Origin: CAYOLL01 sp964404765 [NCBI: uncultured Gemmatimonadota bacterium]
Lineage (GTDB): Bacteria > 4572-55
DNA length: 13,848 nucleotides
Direction: 5' to 3'
Assembly (NCBI GenBank): GCA_964404765.1
Contig: CAYOLL010000158.1
Location: forward strand, 1 to 13,848
In this document: piece after piece, positions 5,143 through 11,940 of the stretch
How the letters are laid out: the number at the start of each line of letters is the position of its first letter
How positions within the stretch are numbered: the stretch's first letter is position 1
Position numbers and translations under genes: made by a program
Notes under the pieces: model-generated
Seen by the model: only the letters and a program-made list of their open reading frames with translations
The model's database searches: none
What the model was told of the DNA's origin: nothing

Positions 5143-5377
5143 TCGCTTTTATTTCGCAGAAAGAGTGCCAAATTTTAAACAGGTCTCGGAATTTTACCCA
5201 ATATTCATCAAAACAATGAGCTATCGAAATGTCTTCAAGTAAAATATTAAGTACAAATTCAAGGAATTCCGAATTCCGGAGGCAGCGTCGTTATTCACTC
5301 CATTCTTTGGAAATAAGCATGCCTGAAAAAACGCTCAATTTTATTTCTTTTGGAACGCAAAAATCAGCGAAAAGAAA

Positions 5378-5488
5378 CGACGCGTGTGGTTGAACGTCAT
5401 GGAGTGCCATTCCGGCATTCACTTCACGCGAATAGCGGAAAATGAAGAGTCGGAATCCATGTTACTGTTTGTTCAACCTCACACGTCG
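5378..5488. repeat. 111-bp imperfect palindrome (MITE/REP-like)
   Basis: The 18-bp ends CGACGCGTGTGGTTGAAC (5378-5395) and GTTCAACCTCACACGTCG (5471-5488) are inverted copies with 16 of 18 matches. Inside, CATGG...ATTCCG and CGGAATCCATG pair again with an insertion. The core CATTCCGGCAT (5408-5418) also occurs at 2-12, and the right-end motif resembles the small hairpin at 11805-11826. Confidence 0.6.
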
Positions 5489-5535
5489 AAATTACTCCCA
5501 AACATTTGCGTTGTGCGTGAAGATGTTGAGGAAAT

Positions 5536-5588
5536 GTAGTGCGATTGCCTAAATCGCACCCCCGCGCGAATAAGGCTATTCGCGCTAC
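5536..5588. repeat. Double-hairpin element after the PLD-like gene
   Basis: Two adjacent hairpins, GTGCGATT/AATCGCAC (5539-5559) and GCGCGAATA/TATTCGCGC (5564-5585), are enclosed by GTAG (5536-5539) and CTAC (5585-5588). It begins 18 bp past the stop codon of the PLD-like gene. The layout resembles a paired-REP element that may protect or end the transcript. Confidence 0.6.
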
Positions 5589-5605
5589 AGTTGCGGTTGG
5601 CCGCT

Positions 5606-6364
5606 TTACGGATTGCAGCGTTTGCATGGAGTGAAGCCCTGTTTCAGAAACTTATCCCGAGTCTGGCTTTTTTCCACATTGTCGTGGGTCAACTTTTTAG
5701 CGCTGTAACAGGTCGATTTATGGAAAACCTGGGTGTTGATATTGCCCACATAGGTGAGGATTTCGGCGGGCTTTGAACTTACCGGCGGCAGTACGGTCGT
5801 TGAATCTTCAGCCGGTTTTGGCGCTTCGACCATAAATGCGCGCAGCCGCTTGGCCGGGAGGAGCTGACTTCTTTGCAAGAGCGTGCTAAAGCTGTTTAAA
5901 AGCTGGCCTGCTGCTTGCGGGTCGTCTTTAATAGTCACCCAATGACCACGGCTGGAATCTTCACGCGCATTGATCAAGGCCGCTGGCGCGCTCAGCACCG
6001 TGATTGAATCTATGACCATGCTGAAATCCGTCAGCGATTCATGATTTAGCAGATAGGTGGCGGCATTCCATTCGGAAAAAAGGTCGGCGGTGGTGTAATC
6101 GTCGGGCGGGTGGGCCGACTTATCAAAAATAATGGAGACGTTGACATTACGGCCAATAGCCTCAATAACCGCTTCCTGCAATGGGCGCGCGGTCAGGGTG
6201 GGCGTTACGATGAGCAGTGTTTGCCGGCAAGAGGCGATGGCAGAAGCCGCTTCGGTTGCGACTTGCCGACCTGCGTTAAAATTTAAACTGACTTCTGCCC
6301 GAACAAACAAAGGTGTCACGCATAAAATCGCGAGACAGATGAGAATTCGCACGATTACTGACAT
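5606..6364 (-). CDS. Exported PLD-fold protein without HKD residues, with Ada-like Cys cluster
   Basis: A 252-residue protein with a signal peptide (about 1-23, ending FVRA). Residues 25-165 look like one phospholipase D-like (PLDc_2) unit: LNFNAGRQVATEAASAIASC, LLIVTPTLTARPLQEAV, then VNVSIIFDKSA. At the place of the catalytic HxKxxxxD motif it has T112-D-F114-S-M-V-I-D119, so the histidine and lysine are missing and PLD-type hydrolysis is unlikely. A Pro/Ser linker (about 180-200) leads to a C-terminal module (204-252) YVGNINTQVFHKSTC ... GFTPCKRCNP, which resembles the small Ada-type metal-binding domain often found after exported nucleases; C219, C247, C250 and perhaps H215 are candidate ligands. 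AAGGAG lies 7 nt before the ATG. It probably binds rather than cuts; the ligand is unknown. Confidence 0.85.
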   Translation of the reverse strand: MSVIVRILICLAILCVTPLFVRAEVSLNFNAGRQVATEAASAIASCRQTLLIVTPTLTARPLQEAVIEAIGRNVNVSIIFDKSAHPPDDYTTADLFSEWNAATYLLNHESLTDFSMVIDSITVLSAPAALINAREDSSRGHWVTIKDDPQAAGQLLNSFSTLLQRSQLLPAKRLRAFMVEAPKPAEDSTTVLPPVSSKPAEILTYVGNINTQVFHKSTCYSAKKLTHDNVEKSQTRDKFLKQGFTPCKRCNP

Positions 6365-6410
6365 CAGGCGTCTCCTTTATTGGGATTTAATTCTATTTTG
6401 CTTTCTATAT

Positions 6411-6468
6411 TGCGGTCATGCTGAGCGAAGCCGAAGCATCTTTCGACTCCGCTCAAGATGACACCGCA
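6411..6468. repeat. REP-like palindromic element, copy B
   Basis: Left arm TGCGGTCATGCTGAGCGAAG (6411-6430); right arm CTCCGCTCAAGATGACACCGCA (6447-6468), in blocks CTCCGCTCAAG and ATGACACCGCA. They pair with a few mismatches. It lies in the 135-bp gap between the M4 protease and the PLD-like gene and would fold in any read-through transcript. Confidence 0.75.
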
Positions 6469-6499
6469 GTTTTGATTGCAAGTTAGCATAAATTGATTA

Positions 6500-9400
6500 T
6501 TACCGCACAAACACCATTTTTCGGATGTATTCATAGCTCTGGCCGGTTTCGCCGCGCAGCGTCAGCTTGCCCAGGTAGACTCCCGCCGCCAATTTGTCCG
6601 TTGTCGCATCCCACCGCGCTTCATACGCTCCGGCGGCATGATACCCTTTGGCCAATTCTGCGACCTGCCGCCCGGCAACATCATAAACCGCCAGCGAAAT
6701 TTCGCCTGCAACCGGCAGTTGATAGCGAACGGTTGTCGCGGGCGCAAAGGGATTGGGATAGTTGCGCAGCTCCAGCCGATTTTGGCTGTCCGCTACCGGA
6801 TCATCTTCCACGCCAATCGGCAATTGGCGCTTCCCGACCGCATACCAAACCGGCAGCATCGCGCCTTGCAGAAACGCCGTTGCCTGACCGGAAGGATTCA
6901 ATCGGTCGGTCGTCGGCACCCGGCCAATCAGCATAGAATTGCTGGTGACGTGATCATACCACTGAAAGACCAACTCGCGGTCGTTTGGCGAATATTTGGC
7001 ATAACCGGGATTGGCAATCAAATCGCTGCCGGACTGGTAAAAATCGCCACTGTTAAAAAGCATTCCCTCATCCCCGCTATATAAATCCACCGCCCAAATC
7101 TGACTTTGCTCGGCATTAAAATCCACAAAATCATAAACCAGATAACTGTCATTGGTCTGGGCAAAGGATGGATTGCCAACGCTCAAACCTTCCGGCAGCG
7201 GCGGAAAGATCGAATAAATGACCGGCCAATCGTTCAAGTCGTCGACAGTCGCCTCCACATCCATTAAATAAACGGCCCAGAAATCCAGGCTGCCACCGTC
7301 ACTTTGGTCAACCCGATTAAAAGCATCATACACCAGAAAACTGCTGCTTAAGTCCCAATCCAGGGCGTCGGCATATTGAACCGTGTCATCAAAAATATTA
7401 TCCTGACTGGTGGGATTATAAAGATCGACTTCGACCGGCACGTCGGAAAAGTCACCATTAGCGTCGGCAATCCAAATATAGATTTTCGGGTCGTAGTCGC
7501 TGTTTGTGGTGGCGGCAATTTTTCGTCCGTCCGGCGAGATGGCGATGGACCACCATTGCCCGGAATCATCCAACGCCTCATCAACGCCGGTGGTCAGATC
7601 AACGCCGCGCAAGTTGTTTTGGTAATCCACATAAAGCGCGTAAGAGCCATCGTCCGTAACGCTGACCGGATTGGCCGATTCGCGCAATACCGGCACGTCC
7701 GAAATTTGCAAAGGAACCCGGTTAATTGGATTGACGACGTACAGATATTGACTTCCGACCTCCAGGCAGGCAATCCACTCCACTGCGTTCTGAATCGGCG
7801 GCGTATCCGTCGGTTCGGTTGACCCGCCGCTGCCGAGAATGCCCACGCCGTCGAAACCGGCTTTGACGGCATTCGTCTCCGTCGAAGATGCGCCGTACAG
7901 ATCGGTCGAGGCTTGCACGGCGGCATTACGCATATCGGCAAAATTGGACTGCTTATTCAGATAGCCCGAGGACAAAACGCGATAGTAGATTTGCTCGGTT
8001 TTGGCGCGGCCAATGGCGTTGCCGATCAAATAGCAGGCACGGTTGGGGATGCCGCTGTTGACGTGCACCCCGCCGTTGTCGTCGTTGATGGACATGTTGC
8101 GGAACTCGTTCATGTGGGCGGGCTGCCAGCCGTTGCCGTTGCCGTTGTGCGGATTGGCCATATCGCGCAGGCGGCCGGTCGAGATGTACGATGTTTTGGT
8201 CACGTCCTCGCCGATATACCAATCATCCGCATCCACCATTGCCCCAAAAACGTCGGCAAGGGACTCGTTAAGCGCCCCGGATTGATTTTTATATTCCAGA
8301 CCGGCAGTCAGCTCGATTACGCCGTGCGTCATTTCATGGGCGGCCACGTCCAGCGCTTTGGCCAACGGTTCAAAGGCCTGATTGCCGTCGCCGTAGGCCA
8401 TCGCCACACCGTTCCAATAGGCATTGTCCATGCCCCGGCCATTTTCAGTCACGTGCATGATGGAAATGATGGTCGAGCCTTTGTTGTCAATGCCGCGCCG
8501 GCCAAATTTGCTATAATAGTAGTTGAAAACTTCACCCACGTTGTAATGACCCGAAACCGCTCCGGCTTCCCAACTGTTCGAATTGCTCGAAGTGACATGC
8601 GTCAGACGGGCGTTGGCGCCCAAATCCGTGTTATTGGCGCTGATCGTCCACAATGCGCCTTTGGGATCGTCCAGCACATTGGGCTGGCTTTGCTGCCAGA
8701 TTGGCCGAGAGCCGTCAATCATGTAATAAGCGCTGCCGGCCTGATAAACATTGATGCTGCGATTGATGCCGTATAGGTCACGGGCAGTACCGGTCACCGG
8801 CCCATCGCTGGCGGTGGCATTGTATTTTTCCAGAATCGCGCCGCTGCCGGCATCAACAAAATAAAACCAACGATCACGCAGATTGGGCCGAATCTCCACA
8901 TGCCAGATTAAGCGGGCCGGATTGTGCGCATCAAAATAAATGTATTGGGTCGCTTTTGGCGCGGTATAGTCTAAAATTTTCTGCAGCATGGCGTCAAAAA
9001 CCGTAATAGGCATGACTTGCTGCATATCTGCCTCGACCAGCGTTACAGCCTGTGGTGCGGATATTGACGGCGTCAAAATATCCAGCGCAGGCGTTGGGGC
9101 ATAGCGACCGTTAAAGCAATAAATCCGATTGTCCCGATCAATATGGACAGCCAAATCCTTGCCCCAAATCGGGATGCCCTGATGAAACTGGGCAAAGCGC
9201 AGATGCCGCCGGCCGGTTTCGTCCTCATTTTGCGATGTCAACTGCAGCTCTTGCCGGGGTGCAATCAATTTAAAAATATCTTTATTGTCATCTAAAAACG
9301 TCAGGGCGATTTCCGGATCGGACGCAGGTGACCGCACCTCAGACGCTTGCGCCAACCCGTCGCCGCTTAAAAAAATCGGCGTGCCATTGCTTTCATGCAC

Positions 9401-9721
9401 TTCAATTTGGCAGTTCGGAAAGCGTCGGCTTAAATCAAACTGCTCCCGTGAAACAAGGGCGCCCGTCACCCCTTGCGCAGTCAGATTCGACAACGCTGAT
9501 GGGGCGGTTGGCGCCGCGGCTTGGCCCCGGAGATAGGGACTGGCTTTTTCGGTCAATTGCCGACTGATTTTCTGCAAATCCGGTTTTTGCCGACCGGCCG
9601 GATGTGCAGTTTTGTGCTTATTGGCCCAGGTCTGGCCGGCGGAAGCCGTTGTTTGGCCGTGAATTAACAGCGCAACAATCAGCCAAATGCTTTTCATAAA
9701 AAAATTAAATCGAGCTTTCAT
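6500..9721 (-). CDS. Secreted thermolysin-family (M4) zinc metalloprotease with propeller-like region and sorting domain
   Basis: A 1073-residue preproprotease that would cleave proteins outside the cell. Order: signal peptide (1-28, ending TASA); FTP/PepSY propeptide (about 90-300; FLDDNKDIFKL, QFHQGIPIWGKDL, WFYFVDAGSGAILEKYN); M4 catalytic domain (about 310-628) with zinc motif H462-E463-M-T-H466, third ligand E486 in NESLAD, and the transition-state histidine H553 in GGVHVNSGIPN; all key residues are intact. Residues 645-960 contain propeller-type repeats (AISPDGRKIAA, YSPNDRELVF). Residues 981-1073 form a FlgD-like/type IX sorting module (NYPNPF, VYDVAGRQVAEL, AAGVYLGKL). Start ATG 9721 has AGGAGG 9 nt upstream and gives a proper signal peptide; the frame extends upstream into the preceding gene. 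It is probably cotranscribed with the putative inhibitor lipoprotein 50 bp upstream. The propeller and sorting domain are uncommon additions to M4. Confidence 0.95.
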   Translation of the reverse strand: MKARFNFFMKSIWLIVALLIHGQTTASAGQTWANKHKTAHPAGRQKPDLQKISRQLTEKASPYLRGQAAAPTAPSALSNLTAQGVTGALVSREQFDLSRRFPNCQIEVHESNGTPIFLSGDGLAQASEVRSPASDPEIALTFLDDNKDIFKLIAPRQELQLTSQNEDETGRRHLRFAQFHQGIPIWGKDLAVHIDRDNRIYCFNGRYAPTPALDILTPSISAPQAVTLVEADMQQVMPITVFDAMLQKILDYTAPKATQYIYFDAHNPARLIWHVEIRPNLRDRWFYFVDAGSGAILEKYNATASDGPVTGTARDLYGINRSINVYQAGSAYYMIDGSRPIWQQSQPNVLDDPKGALWTISANNTDLGANARLTHVTSSNSNSWEAGAVSGHYNVGEVFNYYYSKFGRRGIDNKGSTIISIMHVTENGRGMDNAYWNGVAMAYGDGNQAFEPLAKALDVAAHEMTHGVIELTAGLEYKNQSGALNESLADVFGAMVDADDWYIGEDVTKTSYISTGRLRDMANPHNGNGNGWQPAHMNEFRNMSINDDNGGVHVNSGIPNRACYLIGNAIGRAKTEQIYYRVLSSGYLNKQSNFADMRNAAVQASTDLYGASSTETNAVKAGFDGVGILGSGGSTEPTDTPPIQNAVEWIACLEVGSQYLYVVNPINRVPLQISDVPVLRESANPVSVTDDGSYALYVDYQNNLRGVDLTTGVDEALDDSGQWWSIAISPDGRKIAATTNSDYDPKIYIWIADANGDFSDVPVEVDLYNPTSQDNIFDDTVQYADALDWDLSSSFLVYDAFNRVDQSDGGSLDFWAVYLMDVEATVDDLNDWPVIYSIFPPLPEGLSVGNPSFAQTNDSYLVYDFVDFNAEQSQIWAVDLYSGDEGMLFNSGDFYQSGSDLIANPGYAKYSPNDRELVFQWYDHVTSNSMLIGRVPTTDRLNPSGQATAFLQGAMLPVWYAVGKRQLPIGVEDDPVADSQNRLELRNYPNPFAPATTVRYQLPVAGEISLAVYDVAGRQVAELAKGYHAAGAYEARWDATTDKLAAGVYLGKLTLRGETGQSYEYIRKMVFVR

Positions 9722-9771
9722 TTTGTGATTCCTCCTGATAATAAAAGATGGCATCTCTAACCTAAACCAAG

Positions 9772-10293
9772 CTAATTTTTTGGCTGTCCCGGCGTCAATC
9801 CCGTACAATATTCAGTCACTTCTTCATACCAGGCAAGTAGCTTTTCCGGCACACCGGCGGAACCGGTGTCGCCCCAGCTCCAGCGAAGATTTTCGTTGCC
9901 GGCTTTATACGTAACGACTGTGGTCATGTTATCCGCTCCTTCCAGCTTTTGTTTAAAAACGCCGCTGGCCATCAGCGCATCCCGAAAGGAGGCAACGCGG
10001 GCCGGATCGGCCTGAGCTGTCCACATGATAGAGTCTTTGTAGGCGCGTCCGGGAAACTGCCGCACATAATCAACCCGACCGGATTCATACAGGCAATAAC
10101 CGCTGTACAAGCCGGTAAAACCGCCGCCGCGCATCAAACTCATCTGAAAAAGCAGATGGGCCGGTGTGGCAGATGGGCCGCCGCTTTTGTCCGGAAGTGG
10201 CTCGGAGGGTTTTTGGGTAAGATTTTCACGGTTGGATTGGCAATTAAGCAGCAGACTGGCCACAGCAATAATTGCAAGTAAACGAATCAGCAT
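9772..10293 (-). CDS. Putative lipoprotein, emfourin-like candidate M4-protease inhibitor
   Basis: A 173-residue exported protein. MLIRLLAIIAVASLLLNC is a short lipoprotein-type signal with C18 as the likely lipidated residue; Asn at -1 is unusual for a lipobox. A Pro/Ser-rich tether (20-45) precedes one compact domain (48-163): MSLMRGGGFTGLYSGY, then ADPARVASFRDALMASGVF, then a TTVVTYKAGNENLRWSW strand pair and a final PEKLLAWYEEV helix. This order (strand with an RxGGF-like turn, helix, strands, PxxL helix) resembles emfourin, the M4-peptidase inhibitor encoded next to protealysin; a DUF6438-like protein is the main alternative. ATG 10293 has AAGGA 7 nt upstream; ATG 10332 has none and spoils the signal. 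Position just before the M4 protease gene supports an inhibitor or companion role, which remains inference. Confidence 0.85.
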   Translation of the reverse strand: MLIRLLAIIAVASLLLNCQSNRENLTQKPSEPLPDKSGGPSATPAHLLFQMSLMRGGGFTGLYSGYCLYESGRVDYVRQFPGRAYKDSIMWTAQADPARVASFRDALMASGVFKQKLEGADNMTTVVTYKAGNENLRWSWGDTGSAGVPEKLLAWYEEVTEYCTGLTPGQPKN

Positions 10294-10418
10294 AATAACG
10301 TCCTTGTCAAAGTTGTGAAAGCGTTTGCGCATTGGCCAGCGTAGTTTTTAAGCTATGTTTATTAAGGGTTTTAAGGGCTTATTCCACCCAAAAATAAAAA
10401 ATAACCCCTAACGAGTAT

Positions 10419-10447
10419 ATTGTATCATTTGTAAGGTTTCTTGTAAA
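10419..10447 (-). promoter_or_regulatory. Sigma70 promoter of the lipoprotein-protease operon
   Basis: On the minus strand TTTACA (10447-10442), 17 bp and TACAAT (10424-10419). The predicted start is near 10412, giving a 5' leader of about 120 nt before ATG 10293. Confidence 0.6.
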
Positions 10448-10535
10448 CAAAAAAATTTGGACGGCAAAAATCAAGCCGCACATAATTTCTCATGGCATGG
10501 GACAGCGTCTTGCATATCTTTTATGGCTCGTAACG
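10448..10535. other. Intergenic stretch, nothing recognised
   Basis: AT-rich DNA between the minus-strand promoter and the nested repeat. I see no gene, hairpin or promoter here. Confidence 0.5.
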
Positions 10536-10551
10536 TTGCCCATTGCCCATC

Positions 10552-10689
10552 AATGTCATTAAGTTAGGCACAGGGCAGGATTGTCATGCTGAAAGCATCT
10601 TTTTTTCAAAATAGTAAGATGCTTGATTGATTCGAAAAGGATTCTTTCAGAATGACAATTGGATCGGCTTTCCTTAACTTAATGACATT
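10552..10689. mobile_element. Nested palindromic element with 17-bp terminal inverted repeats (MITE-like)
   Basis: The outer arms AATGTCATTAAGTTAGG (10552-10568) and CCTTAACTTAATGACATT (10672-10689) are inverted copies differing by one inserted base. They enclose REP-like copy C (10580-10659). The whole is flanked by identical direct repeats TTGCCCATTGCC (10536-10547 and 10693-10704), which could be a target duplication but are themselves internally repetitive. It has no coding capacity. It sits just before the UDP-glucuronate decarboxylase start. Confidence 0.55.
10580..10659. repeat. REP-like palindromic element, copy C
   Basis: ATTGTCATGCTGAAAGCATC (10580-10599) pairs with the inverted ATTCTTTCAGAATGACAAT (10641-10659), and AAGCATCTT/AAGATGCTT form an inner stem. 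It shares the TCATGCTGA core with copy B. Confidence 0.7.
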
Positions 10690-10720
10690 GCATTGCCCAT
10701 TGCCAAAGAAAGGCTAATTT

Positions 10721-11653
10721 ATGCGTTTTGTCGTGACCGGTGGCGCCGGTTTTTTAGGGTCACATTTATGTGATCGGTTGCTAAAGGAAGGCCATCAGGT
10801 CGTTTGTATCGACAACCTGATTACCGGAAATGTCCGGAATATTGCCCATATTCACACCAAAGCATTTGAGTTCTTCCACTACGATGTGACTAATTTTTTA
10901 TATGTGGACGGCCCGGTAGATTTCGTCGTCCATTTTGCCAGTCCGGCCAGCCCGATTGACTACATGGAATTGCCGATTCAGACGCTCAAAGTCGGCGCGA
11001 TGGGCACCCATAAGGCGTTAGGTCTGGCCAAGGCCAAAAAGGCCGGCTTCCTGCTGGCCTCGACCTCCGAAGTCTACGGCGATCCGCAGATCAACCCGCA
11101 GACCGAAGACTATTGGGGCAATGTCAACCCCATCGGGCCGCGCGGCGTGTACGACGAGGCCAAACGCTTTGCCGAAGCCCTGACCATGGCCTATCACCGC
11201 TATCACGGGCTGGATACGCGGATTGTGCGTATCTTCAACACCTTTGGGCCGCGCATGCGCCCCAACGACGGACGGGTTGTGCCGGCGTTTATTGCCCAGG
11301 CCTTACGCGGCGAGCCGCTGACGGTCTTTGGCCAGGGCACACAGACCCGCAGTTTCGTTTATGTGGATGATGAAGTTGAGGGTATATATCGTTTGATTCG
11401 ATCTAATATTCATGACCCGGTCAATATTGGCAATCCGCACGAATTGACCGTCCTGGAATTCGCCCGCCTGATCCTGGAGCTAACTGAAAGCCCCAGCGCT
11501 ATCGTGTTCAAAGAGCTGCCGGTTGACGACCCGAAAGTGCGCTGCCCGGACATTAGCCAGGCCCGCGCCAAATTAGGCTGGGAGCCGAAAGTGACCACCC
11601 GCGAAGGACTGATTCATACCATCGCCTATTTCCGGGAATTGTTAAGTAAGTAA
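10721..11653 (+). CDS. uxs: UDP-glucuronate decarboxylase (UDP-xylose synthase), NAD-dependent SDR
   Basis: A 310-residue cytosolic extended-SDR enzyme that converts UDP-glucuronate to UDP-xylose with NAD+ as bound cofactor, supplying pentose for surface glycans. The Rossmann motif GGAGFLG is at residues 7-13, followed by acidic D31 in VVCIDN. Family-specific stretches are [10 protein letters not shown] (72-81), [10 protein letters not shown] (113-122) and [20 protein letters not shown] (129-148). The catalytic residues are T/S115-116, Y144 and K148. [13 protein letters not shown] and [14 protein letters not shown] are also typical. The length is normal for soluble bacterial UXS. AAAGG lies 7 nt before the ATG. 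It stands alone on the plus strand between two repeat elements, so its pathway partners must be elsewhere. Confidence in the family is high; related UDP-sugar epimerases are less likely because the PASPIDY/EDYWG signature is diagnostic. Confidence 0.93.
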   Translation: MRFVVTGGAGFLGSHLCDRLLKEGHQVVCIDNLITGNVRNIAHIHTKAFEFFHYDVTNFLYVDGPVDFVVHFASPASPIDYMELPIQTLKVGAMGTHKALGLAKAKKAGFLLASTSEVYGDPQINPQTEDYWGNVNPIGPRGVYDEAKRFAEALTMAYHRYHGLDTRIVRIFNTFGPRMRPNDGRVVPAFIAQALRGEPLTVFGQGTQTRSFVYVDDEVEGIYRLIRSNIHDPVNIGNPHELTVLEFARLILELTESPSAIVFKELPVDDPKVRCPDISQARAKLGWEPKVTTREGLIHTIAYFRELLSK

Positions 11654-11674
11654 ATACGTTAGTTGACAAAATAA

Positions 11675-11785
11675 GTAGTCATACAGAATTAATCTGGTAT
11701 TTTGTACAGTTCGATTTGTCCTGAAAATAAGGCAATCAGCACCACAGGCTCTTCGGGAAATACCGGTTTTATTCTGTCTGACTAC
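11675..11785. repeat. 111-bp imperfect palindrome downstream of uxs
   Basis: The 28-nt arms 11675-11702 (starting GTAGTCATACAGAAT) and 11758-11785 (ending ATTCTGTCTGACTAC) are inverted copies with 24 of 28 matches and no gaps, around a 55-bp centre. It starts 21 bp after the uxs stop. There is no coding content; it is either a MITE-like element or a large RNA hairpin. Confidence 0.7.
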
Positions 11786-11940
11786 CTACTTACAAATAAA
11801 TTATCCTGTGTGTTCAACCACACAGGTCGAAAGATAGTGTACCGTTTCAAAGTGCAGATTTTGAGGTTCCGGTCGTTTACCTATTTACAAACTATTTTTA
11901 ATCCTGTCCATCCTGTATATCCATGCTTATTGGTCTGGCT
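11786..11940 (+). other. Intergenic DNA with a small hairpin and a 9-bp tandem motif
   Basis: CCTGTGTG/CACACAGG (11805-11826) is a perfect 8-bp stem. ATCCTGTCC, ATCCTGTAT, ATCC (11901-11922) is a short tandem repeat ending at an alternative ATG (11923) of the next gene. I found no convincing promoter. Confidence 0.5.

Larger units (their letters stand above)
4978..5605. other. 628-bp intergenic region with promoter, operator-like palindromes and repeat elements
   Basis: I see no convincing gene. From left to right it holds a GC-rich 5' leader (4978-5048), a palindrome plus promoter (5049-5103), TGTGAGCTCACA (5131-5142), AT-rich DNA, a short palindrome GGAATTCCGAATTCC near 5262-5276, a 111-bp imperfect palindrome (5378-5488), and a double hairpin just past the stop of the next gene (5536-5588). 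Confidence 0.7.

Noticed and set aside
5108-5180. Direct repeat AATTTTAAAC at 5108-5117 and 5171-5180
   Set aside because: Ten AT-rich bases repeated once in AT-rich intergenic DNA is close to chance.
5424-5627. 67-codon minus-strand frame overlapping the end of the PLD-like gene
   Set aside because: It runs through the palindromic elements and has no family resemblance or ribosome-binding site.
6493-7084. Two overlapping plus-strand frames of about 147 codons
   Set aside because: Antisense to the protease C-terminal module; Arg/Pro-rich noise without a ribosome-binding site.
7913-8776. Open frame of 287 codons on the plus strand
   Set aside because: It is antisense to the M4 catalytic domain, which has intact motifs; the translation is low-complexity V/I/H/G-rich and has no credible start site.
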